Below, one piece after another: positions 9,554-18,995 of a DNA stretch of 64,000 nt (positions are counted from its first letter, which is position 1; each line of letters starts with the position of its first letter). The translations under genes and the position numbers were made by a program. The notes under the pieces are model-generated. The model had not been told where the DNA came from. It did no database searches and saw only the letters and a program-made list of their open reading frames with translations. Location of the stretch: NCBI RefSeq assembly GCF_935822925.1, contig NZ_CAKXZS010000024.1, positions 161,796 through 225,795 of the forward strand, read 5' to 3'. Source of the stretch: Mesorhizobium ventifaucium (GTDB lineage: Bacteria > Pseudomonadota > Alphaproteobacteria > Rhizobiales > Rhizobiaceae).

Positions 9554-9681
9554 CAGCGTCCCTTTCCGATTCGTTGCAAAATAGGTAGCGCGGAATCGGC
9601 CTTGCGCAAACGGTCGGCTGTGGTTCGAACGGGGCAAATCGCTTCTGGTTTTTGAATTCGGCTCCTCAGCCTTTTCCGGGC

Positions 9682-9872
9682 GTTGGCGCCGCCCCTCACC
9701 TGCCTGCCGGCATCCTCTCCCCGTATAGGGACGGGGAGAGCGGCGCTGTCATCGACGGTTTCGCCAATCACCAGCGTTTACACAGGAAGAGCGCCAACGT
9801 TGAGGCCAGCCTCTTCTCCCCGTCACTATACGGGGAGAAGGTGCCGGCAGGCGGATGAGGGGCAGCGCCAAC
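9682..9872. repeat. RIME-like intergenic palindromic repeat, copy 2
   Basis: Arms at about 9682-9740 and 9811-9872 are inverted copies, bounded by GTTGGCGC and GCGCCAAC. They contain the same CTTCTCCCCGT...ACGGGGAGAAGG core and GCCCCTCA/TGAGGGGC ends as the copy at 5422-5592. It occupies much of the 439-bp gap between the TerB-like gene and the small membrane protein gene. I see nothing else definite in that gap. Confidence 0.85.
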
Positions 9873-9992
9873 CTCGACAATTGACGGTCTCCGCCACAAT
9901 CTTCCGGCGAACCCGCTGCGCCCCGCTGATTGGTGTGTGAACGGCGCGCCTGATAGGATGCGGTTGTACGAATCATGTCGGAGGAGCCACAC

Positions 9993-10163
9993 ATGAATCT
10001 CAGTGCGCCTACGCAGCTTATTTTCATCATATCCCTTGTTATCGCCATCATCGGCCTTCTCGCCGCTCTCGGCGTTTTTGCGTTCATTCCCCTGGCCTCG
10101 GTGTGGATCGTCCTCATCGCTTATATCGTGCTTGCCGGCGGCTGCCTGGTTCGCGGCGCTTAA
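9993..10163 (+). CDS. Small two-helix membrane protein, unknown function
   Basis: A 56-residue protein beginning MNLSAPTQLIFIISLVIAII and containing two predicted membrane helices (about 8-28 and 33-52) joined by a short turn. The ATG at 9993 is preferred over the in-frame ATG at 9975 because the ribosome site GGAGGAG lies between them. A strong Rho-independent terminator follows at 10189-10215, which supports a real monocistronic transcript. Function unknown. It resembles small conserved inner-membrane proteins of rhizobia. Confidence 0.75.
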   Translation: MNLSAPTQLIFIISLVIAIIGLLAALGVFAFIPLASVWIVLIAYIVLAGGCLVRGA

Positions 10164-10188
10164 GCCCTCGCATCTCAGGTAATTCGGA

Positions 10189-10215
10189 GCGCCCGGCCAC
10201 AAGCCGGGCGCTTTT
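10189..10215 (+). terminator. Rho-independent terminator of the small membrane protein gene
   Basis: A 9-bp perfect GC-rich stem (GCGCCCGGC / GCCGGGCGC) with a CACAA loop is followed directly by TTTT, 25 bases after the stop codon at 10163. Confidence 0.85.
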
Positions 10216-10264
10216 GATTCTGAGGGCTGGTCTGCTAGACTCCTTGGGCGGAAGGAAAGCACTC

Positions 10265-11098
10265 ATGCCCGCCAAGTGCGAAGACGGCAGCCGACGTGAA
10301 AATCCTGGCCTCGACCGGTTCGAGATGGTGCGGCGTGCGCCCGGCCCTTGGCTCCAGGGTTCAGTCACCGACATCTGCTTCTACCGCGAAACGATGCCCG
10401 GCCGTTTCCGCAACGTCGAATATGCATCGCTGACCGTGCCGCTGGTTATCAGTTTTGCCGAACCTTTCGCCATCGGGCTCGGCAAGGAGCCGGGCGACAA
10501 CGACCGCTTCGCCAGTTTCGCCGCCGGCCTCTATGCCGGTCCGGTGGTGATCGAATCCCTCGGCGGCGCCTGCTGCATCCAGGTCAATTTCACCCCGCTC
10601 GGCGCCCGACGCTTCTTCGGCCTTGCGATGAGCGAACTGACCGACCGCATGGTCGGCCTCGACGATGTGCTCGGGATTGAAGGCGTCGCGCTGCGCGAAA
10701 GACTTGGCAATGCGCACGGCTGGAGCGCACGTTTTGCCATCGTCGAGACGTTCGTCGCCGCGCGGCTGACTGAGGCCCGCGAAACGCAGGCCGAAATCGC
10801 CTGGGCCTATGACCGGATCATCGTCTCGGGCGGCCGCATTCGCGTCTCATCGCTGGCCGACAGGCTGGGCTGGAGCCGCAAGCATCTTGCGGGAAAATTT
10901 TCCGATACGATCGGCGTCGGCCCCAAGACGCTGTCACGCATCGTCCGCTTTAACCGGGCGCTCGCCCTGTCAAGGCAGGGCAAATCCGATTGGGCTGATA
11001 TCGCCGCCGATTGCGGCTATGCCGATCAGGCGCATCTGGTGCGCGAATTCCGCGACCTTGCCGGCGAAACGCCGACGGCGCTAGCCGCCCAGGCGTAG
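10265..11098 (+). CDS. AraC family transcriptional regulator
   Basis: A 277-residue protein. The C-terminal third (from about residue 185) holds the AraC double helix-turn-helix: IRVSSLADRLGWSRKHLAGK for the first and DWADIAADCGYADQAHLVRE followed by FRDLAGETP for the second. The N-terminal part lacks an obvious cupin signature. A VOC-family gene follows on the same strand 104 bases downstream. Regulator-VOC pairs of this sort are common, so it may control that gene. The effector is unknown. Confidence 0.88.
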   Translation: MPAKCEDGSRRENPGLDRFEMVRRAPGPWLQGSVTDICFYRETMPGRFRNVEYASLTVPLVISFAEPFAIGLGKEPGDNDRFASFAAGLYAGPVVIESLGGACCIQVNFTPLGARRFFGLAMSELTDRMVGLDDVLGIEGVALRERLGNAHGWSARFAIVETFVAARLTEARETQAEIAWAYDRIIVSGGRIRVSSLADRLGWSRKHLAGKFSDTIGVGPKTLSRIVRFNRALALSRQGKSDWADIAADCGYADQAHLVREFRDLAGETPTALAAQA

Positions 11099-11202
11099 AC
11101 GCGCAGGGCTCTTTTCAGGCGCACAAGTAACATTTCTTCAAGACGTGGGAACAGCCTTCGCCCAGACTGGATTATCGTCCAATCCAATTGAAGGAGATCG
11201 TC

Positions 11203-11622
11203 ATGACCATGTCAGTCGAACCGCCCAGGCTCTATCCCACCTTGCGCTACCGCAATGCCGCGAAAATGATCGACTGGCTGGGTGAAGCCTTCGGCTTTGG
11301 CGTTCATGCCCGCTACGGCGAAGGCGACATTGTCCAACACGCCGAACTGACTTTCGGCTCCTCGATGATCATGCTGGGCACTGCACGCGACGACAAGTTT
11401 GGCCAAATGATCGGCGCACCGGGCCCGGGTGGCGGCAAATCGATCTATGTTGCCGTCGACGATGCCGATGCCGCTTATGCCAGAGCCAAGAAGGCCGGCG
11501 CCGAAATACTGGAAGAGCTCACCGACCGCGACTATGGCAGCCGTGAGTTCATCTGCAGCGATCCGGAAGGCAATGTCTGGTCGTTCGGCACCTATTGGCC
11601 GAAGGTTGGCGAAAAGGCGTGA
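11203..11622 (+). CDS. VOC/glyoxalase-superfamily protein
   Basis: A 139-residue protein starting MTMSVEPPRLYP, with AAGGAG seven bases upstream. It has the PhnB/bleomycin-resistance-like VOC pattern: YPTLRYRNAAKMIDWLGEAF at the start, HAELTFGSSMIML in the middle and YVAVDDADAAYARAKKAG, then the C-terminal EFICSDPEGNVWSFGTYWP. Such proteins are often metal-binding lyases or antibiotic-binding proteins. No specific reaction can be assigned. It follows an AraC regulator gene on the same strand. Confidence 0.85.
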   Translation: MTMSVEPPRLYPTLRYRNAAKMIDWLGEAFGFGVHARYGEGDIVQHAELTFGSSMIMLGTARDDKFGQMIGAPGPGGGKSIYVAVDDADAAYARAKKAGAEILEELTDRDYGSREFICSDPEGNVWSFGTYWPKVGEKA

Positions 11623-11681
11623 ACTGGTAACGCTGCACAGGAGTGGACCATAGACGTTCGGAATTGGCCGAAGCCTCCCAA

Positions 11682-11869
11682 CTTCGTCTTCCCTGGGCGA
11701 AGCAGGAGCGAAGCTCCGTCGCGGAGACCCTGGGATCCATGCCGTAGCCTTAACCGAAGAGTGCAGCGGAGCAGAATTCTGCACTGCTGCAGCGCTCTGA
11801 AGTCGCGGCATGGATCCTGGGGTCTGCGCCGCGTCGCTTCGCTCCTTGCTCCGCCCCAGGATGACGAAG
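11682..11869. repeat. Mesorhizobium-type intergenic palindromic repeat
   Basis: Two imperfect inverted arms, 11682-11750 and 11800-11869, each carry CCTGGGATCCATGCCG-type sequence and a GGAGCGAAGC core. The element fills most of the 331-bp gap between the VOC gene and cobQ. No open frame or promoter stands out in the rest of the gap. Confidence 0.75.
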
Positions 11870-11953
11870 CGGTGGGCGTTTCCGCTAATCGCCAAGGTAT
11901 GCAGTCAGTCAACGCCAGCACATCTGGCCTGTCAAAACTCCTTCGCCGAGGAG

Positions 11954-13426
11954 CTACCGCGCCAAACCAAAAATCGCGTCGCAGTCGAGGTGGGTTTCCA
12001 GCTCGGCTGCGATCTCGTCGAGCGCCCGTTCTACCTCGGCGCGATAATTGATGCCGCCGCCTTTGACGCCGAGATTTTCCAGGAATTTCGCCCGAAAAGC
12101 GTCGGCGGAAAACAGCCCGTGCAGATAGGTGCCCGACACCTTGCCGTCGGCCGAGACGGCGCCGTCGTCGGCGCCGTTGATGACGGCGGATGGCCGCAGC
12201 GTGTCCGGACCGGTGGTGCGGCCGAGATGGATCTCGTAGCCTTCGAGCGGCAGGTCGAACTGCAGCGAGCGCGCGCTGACATTGCGCACCGTCTTTTCCG
12301 GCTCCATCACCGTTTCGACGTCGAGCAGGCCGAGCCCGTCGGTCTCGGTAACGCTGCCTTCGATGCCGTCGGGATCGCGCACGACACGGCCGAGCATCTG
12401 GAAGCCGCCGCAGATGCCGACGACATGGCCGCCGCGCTTGCGATGGGCAAGCAGGTCGCGATCCCAGCCATTGTCGCGAAATTTCAGGAGATCGCCGACC
12501 GTCGACTTGGAGCCGGGAATGATCACCAGCCCGGCGTCCTCGGGCAAGTGCTGGCCGGGGGGCACGAAGACGACCTCGACCTGCGGCTCGGCCTTGAGCG
12601 GGTCGAGGTCGTCGAAATTGGCGATGCGCGAAAGCATCGGCACGGCGACCTTCAACGCGCGCTTCTCGCCTGACGCCAGGCGTTCGAGGACCACGGAATC
12701 TTCCGAGGGCAGCCGCGCCGCTGCTTTCAACCACGGCACGACGCCGAAGCAGCGCCAGCCCGTGAATGTCTCGATCGCCTTGATGCCGTCGTCGAACAGC
12801 GAGACATCGCCGCGGAACTTGTTGATGAGATAGCCGACGATCATGCGCCGGTCCTCTTCCGGCAGGATCAGATGGGTGCCGGCGACCGAGGCGATGACGC
12901 CGCCGCGATCGATGTCGCCGACGAGGATCACCGGCACGTCAGCGCGCGTCGCAAAGCCCATATTGGCAATGTCGCGGCTCCTGAGATTGATCTCGGCCGG
13001 CGAGCCGGCGCCCTCGACGATGACGAGGTCGGCACCCTCGCCGACCTTGGCCCAGGAGTCGAGCACGGCATCCATCAGCCGGGCTTTCAGCCCCTGGTAG
13101 TCGCGTGCCCGCGCCTCGCCGAACACCTTGCCCTGCACCACCACTTGCGCGCCGATATCGGTCTGCGGCTTGAGCAGCACCGGGTTCATATGGACGGTGG
13201 GCACAACGCCACAGGCGATCGCCTGCAGCCATTGGGCGCGGCCGATCTCGCCGGCGAGTTTGTCGCCCGGTATATTGGCGACGGCGGCGTTGTTCGACAT
13301 GTTCTGCGGCTTGAACGGCCGCACGCTCAGCCCACGCTTTTTCGCCGCGCGACAGAGGCCCGCGACCAGCACCGTCTTGCCGACATCGGAGCCTGTGCCC
13401 TGCAGCATGATCGCCTTGGCGGCCAT
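11954..13426 (-). CDS. cobQ: Cobyric acid synthase CobQ
   Basis: A 490-residue amidotransferase that amidates four side chains of adenosylcobyrinic acid diamide to make cobyric acid during B12 synthesis. The N-terminal ATP-binding domain starts MAAKAIMLQGTGSDVGKT (P-loop) and the C-terminal glutamine amidotransferase domain has GICGGFQMLG (nucleophile Cys339) and GTYLHGLF (His436). Length and motifs are full and normal. The ATG overlaps the stop of the upstream cupin gene by one base (TAATG), so the two are probably co-translated. B12 supply fits the corrinoid methyltransferase genes further along the window. No cobalamin riboswitch is visible upstream. Confidence 0.97.
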   Translation of the reverse strand: MAAKAIMLQGTGSDVGKTVLVAGLCRAAKKRGLSVRPFKPQNMSNNAAVANIPGDKLAGEIGRAQWLQAIACGVVPTVHMNPVLLKPQTDIGAQVVVQGKVFGEARARDYQGLKARLMDAVLDSWAKVGEGADLVIVEGAGSPAEINLRSRDIANMGFATRADVPVILVGDIDRGGVIASVAGTHLILPEEDRRMIVGYLINKFRGDVSLFDDGIKAIETFTGWRCFGVVPWLKAAARLPSEDSVVLERLASGEKRALKVAVPMLSRIANFDDLDPLKAEPQVEVVFVPPGQHLPEDAGLVIIPGSKSTVGDLLKFRDNGWDRDLLAHRKRGGHVVGICGGFQMLGRVVRDPDGIEGSVTETDGLGLLDVETVMEPEKTVRNVSARSLQFDLPLEGYEIHLGRTTGPDTLRPSAVINGADDGAVSADGKVSGTYLHGLFSADAFRAKFLENLGVKGGGINYRAEVERALDEIAAELETHLDCDAIFGLAR

Positions 13427-14040
13427 TAATTCCTGTCCTGTGAAACGGTGCCGCTGATCGTGGATTTCGCGGCCAATGGTCCGCCGCGCCAGATGTAGAG
13501 CGCCAGCAGAGGCTCCTTGCCGGTGCGCATAGCGTGGCTGACATCAGAGGCATGGTGGATCACCTCACCCGCCTCCCGCCTGCGAAAATCGCCTTCGCCC
13601 ATGCGCCAATCCGTGCCGCCGGTCAGCGGAATGTATATCTCCTCGGCGACATGATGGTGGTCGGGATAGACGATTTCGGGCCCGAGGATCAGCAGACCGG
13701 CCGCAACCTCGTCGTTGACGAAATGGCCGCGCGTGCCGAAGACCTCCAGCCAGCCGTAATTGTCGATGAATGTCTTGCCGAAATCCGCCTCGCTGTAGGT
13801 CTGCCCCCAGCGCAGATCGCCGCGACGCTCCGCAAGCAGCCGCGCCAGCGGCTGAGCGTCGGCCGGAGCGAGCTCGACGATGCGGTCGAGCTGGCGCAGG
13901 CAGGCCAGCGGGTGCGGCTCGAGCGGACGCGCCGGCATGGCCCAGCCGATCCGGGCCACGGCATCGCGCACCAGCGCACCATCGAATGTTTCGAGAGTGG
14001 CGTGGAACCGCTCGAGCAGTTCATCGAAATTTGTCGTCAC
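13426..14040 (-). CDS. DMSP-lyase-like cupin (DddQ/DddL superfamily)
   Basis: A 204-residue cupin. The metal site reads YPDHHHVAEEIYIPLTGG and later VSHAMRT. Tyr125, His130, Glu134 and Tyr136 keep the same spacing as the catalytic and zinc-binding residues of Ruegeria DddQ (Tyr120, His125, Glu129, Tyr131 as I recall them). His169 is one residue off the fourth ligand. DMSP lyases split dimethylsulfoniopropionate into acrylate and dimethyl sulfide, but many cupins of this superfamily have other substrates. A GTG start at 14040 is chosen because the frame upstream (ATG at 14121) looks non-coding. The gene overlaps cobQ by one base. Confidence 0.75.
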   Translation of the reverse strand: MTTNFDELLERFHATLETFDGALVRDAVARIGWAMPARPLEPHPLACLRQLDRIVELAPADAQPLARLLAERRGDLRWGQTYSEADFGKTFIDNYGWLEVFGTRGHFVNDEVAAGLLILGPEIVYPDHHHVAEEIYIPLTGGTDWRMGEGDFRRREAGEVIHHASDVSHAMRTGKEPLLALYIWRGGPLAAKSTISGTVSQDRN

Positions 14041-14193
14041 TTTTTGCCCCAGACACGCATTCTCACACAGCCGCTGCCCAGATGGTTGGATGGAGATGGT
14101 CGGCTTGCGCGGCGGCATCATTGGTCTAGATTGAACCGCGCGCAAAGCCAAAAACGACAGGCCAGCAGGCCGAAGAACATCAGGGAGGACGCC

Positions 14194-15446
<1,253 letters not shown>

Positions 15447-15451
15447 GAAAA

Positions 15452-15550
15452 ATGACCGGCAGGATCAATTCGTACAAGGATCTTATCGTATGGCAGCAGG
15501 CGATAGATCTGGCGCATGATCAAGCTTATCAGGTGCTGTTAGCGACCTAG
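15452..15550 (+). pseudogene. Truncated four-helix-bundle (23S rRNA IVS/S23-type) protein gene
   Basis: A 32-codon frame encodes MTGRINSYKDLIVWQQAIDL and then AHDQAYQVLLAT before a TAG stop. The block SYKDLIVWQQAIDLA is the conserved N-terminal helix of the four-helix-bundle family (TIGR02436-like, related to 23S rRNA intervening-sequence proteins), whose members are about 115-130 residues. Three further helices are missing, so this is a remnant. It is bracketed by inverted GTAGGCA-type repeats, as is often seen for this family. Confidence 0.75.
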
Positions 15551-15599
15551 GGCACGGAAAATGCTTCGCCAACTTATCAGCAAACTAGCGCCCGATTAG

Positions 15600-15632
15600 G
15601 CTGCCTACTGCCTAACTGCTGCCTACTGCCTT
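15600..15632 (-). repeat. Inverted GTAGGCA-type repeat flanking the four-helix-bundle remnant
   Basis: This stretch reads as units of TGCCTAC and CTGCC on the plus strand, that is GTAGGCA on the minus strand, interrupted by CTAACTGC. It faces the array at 15364-15446 in opposite orientation, so the remnant between them sits inside an imperfect inverted repeat. Confidence 0.75.
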
Positions 15633-15654
15633 ACCCAAACCACGGAGTGCCATT

Positions 15655-16539
15655 ATGACCACCATCGCCTTCATCGGCCTCGGCAATATGGGCAATCCGA
15701 TGGCAGCCAACCTCGTCAAGGCGGGATATGCCGTTCACGGCTTCGACCTGATGCCGGAAAATCTCGTCATCGCCAAGGAGCATGGGGTCGTCGTCATGGC
15801 CAATGCCGTTGCCGCGGTGAAGGAGGCCGATGTGGTTATCACCATGCTGCCGGCCGGCAAACACGTTCTGTCGGTCTATGAGGACATCGCGCCAAAGGCG
15901 AAAAAAGGCGCGCTGTTCGTCGATTCCTCGACCATCGACGTCGAATCGGCACGAAAAGCCCACGCCATTGCCGCCAGACATAAGCTTCTGTCGATCGACG
16001 CGCCGGTTTCCGGCGGCACCGGCGGCGCCACCGCCGGCACGCTGACCTTCATGGCCGGTGGCTCGAAGGAAGCCTTCGCCAAGGCCGAACCAATCCTCAA
16101 GCCGATGGCCGGCCGCATCGTCCATTGCGGCGACGACGGCGCCGGACAGGCGGCGAAGATCTGCAACAACATGATTTTGGGCATTTCGATGATCGGCGTC
16201 GCCGAAGCCTTCGTTCTGGCGGAAAAGCTCGGCCTGTCGCATCAGGCGCTGTTCGACGTCGCCTCGACCTCCTCCGGCCAGTGCTGGTCGCTGACCACCT
16301 ACTGCCCGGTCCCCGGCCCGGTGCCGACATCGCCGGCCAACAATGGCTACAGGCCGGGGTTTGCCGCGGCACTGATGCTGAAAGACCTGAAACTGTCGCA
16401 GGAAGCCGCGCAAAGCGCCGGTGCGGTGACGCCGCTCGGCGCCGAGGCCGCCCAGCTTTATGCGCTGTTCAACGCTCAGGGACATGCCGGCGCCGACTTC
16501 TCCGGCATCATAAATTTCCTGCGCGGTACCCCGGCGTAA
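15655..16539 (+). CDS. mmsB: 3-hydroxyisobutyrate dehydrogenase
   Basis: A 294-residue NAD-dependent dehydrogenase that converts 3-hydroxyisobutyrate to methylmalonate semialdehyde in valine catabolism. The N-terminal Rossmann motif is IAFIGLGNMGNPMAANLVKA. The substrate-binding loop DAPVSGGTGGATAGTLTFM and the catalytic lysine in GQAAKICNNMILG are intact. Length is normal. It follows the isobutyryl-CoA dehydrogenase gene on the same strand, and the repeat-rich 294-bp gap between them may have been widened by an insertion. Confidence 0.95.
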   Translation: MTTIAFIGLGNMGNPMAANLVKAGYAVHGFDLMPENLVIAKEHGVVVMANAVAAVKEADVVITMLPAGKHVLSVYEDIAPKAKKGALFVDSSTIDVESARKAHAIAARHKLLSIDAPVSGGTGGATAGTLTFMAGGSKEAFAKAEPILKPMAGRIVHCGDDGAGQAAKICNNMILGISMIGVAEAFVLAEKLGLSHQALFDVASTSSGQCWSLTTYCPVPGPVPTSPANNGYRPGFAAALMLKDLKLSQEAAQSAGAVTPLGAEAAQLYALFNAQGHAGADFSGIINFLRGTPA

Positions 16540-16712
16540 TGCAGGTCGCCCAAAGGCTTGGGCTTAACCCCCCAAGGGTGCGCAAAGCGTGCGCAGCAGA
16601 CGCGACCCGCTTTAAGTCTCGAACTCGACCGGCTTTCGGTTTCCGGCAAAGAAACATCGAAATTTAGATTTGATTAAACTATCGATAACCACCCGGTAAC
16701 GATGTCCCTGTA

Positions 16713-16859
16713 GAACGGAGTGCGAGGCGGCATATCGCATCCGCCCGGCGCTCCGGATCAGGTCTCGCGTCCCGGAGCCCGTAAGTTTCGCCAAGTGTTC
16801 AGTCAGCGAAGCGCCATGCGTATCTGGCAAAGCCGCGTTCCCGATGGAGCGCGGTTTTT
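16713..16859 (+). ncRNA. Candidate small RNA with its own terminator
   Basis: The 351-bp gap between mmsB and the convergent small gene at 16891 contains no convincing open frame but has strong RNA structure. A 12-bp stem with a 2x2 internal loop lies at 16717-16754 (GGAGTGC..GGCGG / CCGCC..GCGCTCC). A weaker stem TTCGC/GCGAA follows, and then a strong intrinsic terminator at 16833-16859. That terminator is about 300 bases past the mmsB stop, where a short GCCCAA/TTGGGC hairpin (16548-16563) already lies, so it may serve an independent transcript. No clear promoter was recognised. A long mmsB 3' UTR is the main alternative. Confidence 0.35.
16833..16859 (+). terminator. Rho-independent terminator in the mmsB downstream region
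   Basis: A 9-bp stem (CCGCGTTCC / GGAGCGCGG, one G-U pair) with a four-base CGAT loop is followed by TTTTT. The orientation fits transcripts running left to right. Confidence 0.75.
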
Positions 16860-16890
16860 GCGTTTCTGCACCACGCGTCCGCATCGAAGG

Positions 16891-17247
16891 TCAGGACTTG
16901 GTCGACAGCCGGCGAAAATTGGCCTTTACGGCACGGCTGGCCGGCTTTAGTGCCGCGCTGATCGACCGCTCCACCGCAATACCGTTGAACAGGGACGGCG
17001 TGCGGCCGGAAAAAACCTCAGGCCAAAAGCGCGATGCCGACTGCAGCAGCGCCAGTTGGGCCGCAAACGCGCCCTCGACCATAGCGACGGTCTTCTCGTT
17101 CACCGCCTGTGTGGCCTCGACGCCCCAGCTCTGACCCTTTCGTGCGTCCGCTGCCATCAGCGGCAAACGCATCATCGCCACCAATGGTGCCAGCATCAGA
17201 TCACGACCTATCGCCGCCGCTCGACGGCTCTTGACAGTCTTTTTCAT
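16891..17247 (-). CDS. Small phasin-like conserved protein, function unknown
   Basis: A 118-residue basic, mostly helical protein beginning MKKTVKSRRAAAIGRDLMLA and with AVNEKTVAMVEGAFAAQLAL followed by LQSASRFW in its middle. The amphipathic helix pattern, AAQ..L.....FW spacing and size resemble phasins and other granule-associated proteins, but the similarity is only general. There is no signal peptide and no catalytic motif. It lies between a possible small RNA and an aminotransferase gene. Confidence 0.6.
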   Translation of the reverse strand: MKKTVKSRRAAAIGRDLMLAPLVAMMRLPLMAADARKGQSWGVEATQAVNEKTVAMVEGAFAAQLALLQSASRFWPEVFSGRTPSLFNGIAVERSISAALKPASRAVKANFRRLSTKS

Positions 17248-17343
17248 TGAAATCCAAACCCCATTGTGGCCGGTATGGCCGGCACCAGAATATTACGCGC
17301 GGCGAGGCTATTTGTTCCTTCGACACAATCGCATTGCATTTGG

Positions 17344-17369
17344 GGGGCGCCCTTTCCGAAAGGCGCCCC
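17344..17369 (-). terminator. Terminator-like hairpin after the aminotransferase gene
   Basis: An inverted repeat GGGGCGCC...GGCGCCCC extended by TTTC/GAAA lies 10 bases beyond the stop codon of the gene at 17380. No T-run follows on either strand, so it may act as an mRNA 3' end hairpin. Confidence 0.55.
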
Positions 17370-17379
17370 GCCATTTGCC

Positions 17380-18759
17380 TTACCGCTTGCGCAAATCGGC
17401 TTTTGCCAGATCAAGTGCCTTGGCGATGCGGCCGCAGGCCATGTCGATCGTCTCGCGCGTCCAGATCAGCGGCGGCGACAGGATCATCGTGTCGCCGGTG
17501 GCGCGCAGCATCATGCCCTGGGCAATTGCGTGGTCGCGGACAAGCACCGCCGCGCTCCCGGCCGGCAGGAAGCGCTCCTTGGTCGCCTTGTCCCGAACGA
17601 TCTCGATCGCCGCCATCAGCCCGATCGAGCGCACCTCGCCGACCAGATCGTGCCCGCCGATATGCTCCTGCAGCGCCTTGGCGAAATAGGGTCCGGTGTC
17701 GTTCCTGACCCGATCGACCAAACCTTCCCGCTCGATGATCTCGAGGTTCTTCAGCGCCACGGCGCAGGCCACGGGGTGGCCGGCATAAGTATAGCCGTGA
17801 TTGAACTCGCCGCCCTTCTCGACCAGCGTCGCGGCGATGCGGTCACCGACCAGCAGCGCCGACAGCGGCTGATAGCCGGAGGTCAGCGCCTTGGCGGTGG
17901 TGATCGTATCGGGCTCGATGTCGAATGTCTGCGCCGCGAACCACTCGCCGGTGCGGCCATAGCCGGTGATGACCTCGTCGAGCATCAGCAGGATATCGTA
18001 TTTGCGACAGATCCGCTGCACTTCCGGCCAATAGCTCATCGGCGGTATCTTCACGCCGCCTGCTCCCATCACCGGCTCGCCGATGAACGCGGCGACCTTG
18101 TCGGCGCCGGCTTCGAGGATGGCATCCTCGACGGCCTTGGCCGCGCGCAGGCCGAAATCATGGTCGCTTTCGCCGGGCAGAGCCAGCTCATAGGCATAAG
18201 GCATCATCACATGGACGATATTGGGAACCGCGCCGTTGAGCTGCTTGTGCATCGGCTCCATGCCGCCCAGCGACGTGCCGGCGATGGTCGAGCCGTGATA
18301 GGCGCTCTTGCGCGAGATGATGCGGTTCTTCTCCGGCTGGCCTTCCAATGCCCAATAGTGGCGGACGAGGCGCAGCGCAGTGTCGTTGGCCTCCGAGCCG
18401 GACGAGCCGTAGATGACCTGGTTGACGTGCTTCGGCGCCAGCTCCGCCAGCTTTTTGGCCAGCAGCACCGGTGTCGGGGCCGAGCATTTGAAGAAGGAAT
18501 TGTAATAGGGCAGTTCCTTCATCTGGGCGTAGGCCGCTTCGGCCAGCTCATCGCGGCCGTAACCGATGTTGACGCACCATAGCCCGGCCATGCCGTCGAG
18601 GATTTCCGTGCCTTCGGAATCGTAGATGAACGGCCCGTTGGCGTGGGTGATGATGCGTGAGCCGGCCTCGCGCATCTCCTTGTGGTCGGTGAACGGATGC
18701 AGGTGATGCGCAGCATCGATCTGCTGAAGCTGCTTCAGCGAATAATTCTGATAGGTCAT
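17380..18759 (-). CDS. Class III aminotransferase (omega-amino acid/diamine:pyruvate type)
   Basis: A 459-residue PLP enzyme. It starts MTYQNYSLKQLQQIDAAHHL with GAGGAA upstream. Key motifs are YGSSGSEANDTALR (phosphate-binding), LMLDEVITGYGRTG (PLP-binding Asp) and TTAKALTSGYQPLSA with the Schiff-base lysine. The tryptophan/tyrosine-rich start and LWCVNIGYGRDEL are typical of putrescine-, beta-alanine- or taurine-pyruvate aminotransferases. The exact amino donor cannot be settled. It stands alone, with a hairpin just after the stop. Confidence 0.9.
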   Translation of the reverse strand: MTYQNYSLKQLQQIDAAHHLHPFTDHKEMREAGSRIITHANGPFIYDSEGTEILDGMAGLWCVNIGYGRDELAEAAYAQMKELPYYNSFFKCSAPTPVLLAKKLAELAPKHVNQVIYGSSGSEANDTALRLVRHYWALEGQPEKNRIISRKSAYHGSTIAGTSLGGMEPMHKQLNGAVPNIVHVMMPYAYELALPGESDHDFGLRAAKAVEDAILEAGADKVAAFIGEPVMGAGGVKIPPMSYWPEVQRICRKYDILLMLDEVITGYGRTGEWFAAQTFDIEPDTITTAKALTSGYQPLSALLVGDRIAATLVEKGGEFNHGYTYAGHPVACAVALKNLEIIEREGLVDRVRNDTGPYFAKALQEHIGGHDLVGEVRSIGLMAAIEIVRDKATKERFLPAGSAAVLVRDHAIAQGMMLRATGDTMILSPPLIWTRETIDMACGRIAKALDLAKADLRKR

Positions 18760-18995
18760 GTCCGATGTTTCCTCTTGAACCAATCCGGCGTTTTGCTGCC
18801 GGGGCGGATTCGTCAGAGGAAGGCGGGCGGCGAATAGCCGATGCGGGCGCAAAGCCGCAAAAGCTCGGCGCGAAGCGTGCGCGGCGACGGCGTCACCGCC
18901 ACCCCAAGCGCGCGACATATCTGCATCCGAGCCATGGCAGCATCTTAGGCGGTTCGATGCGACCAGTTCAAGCCGTTACGTTCAAGTCGTTCCAT

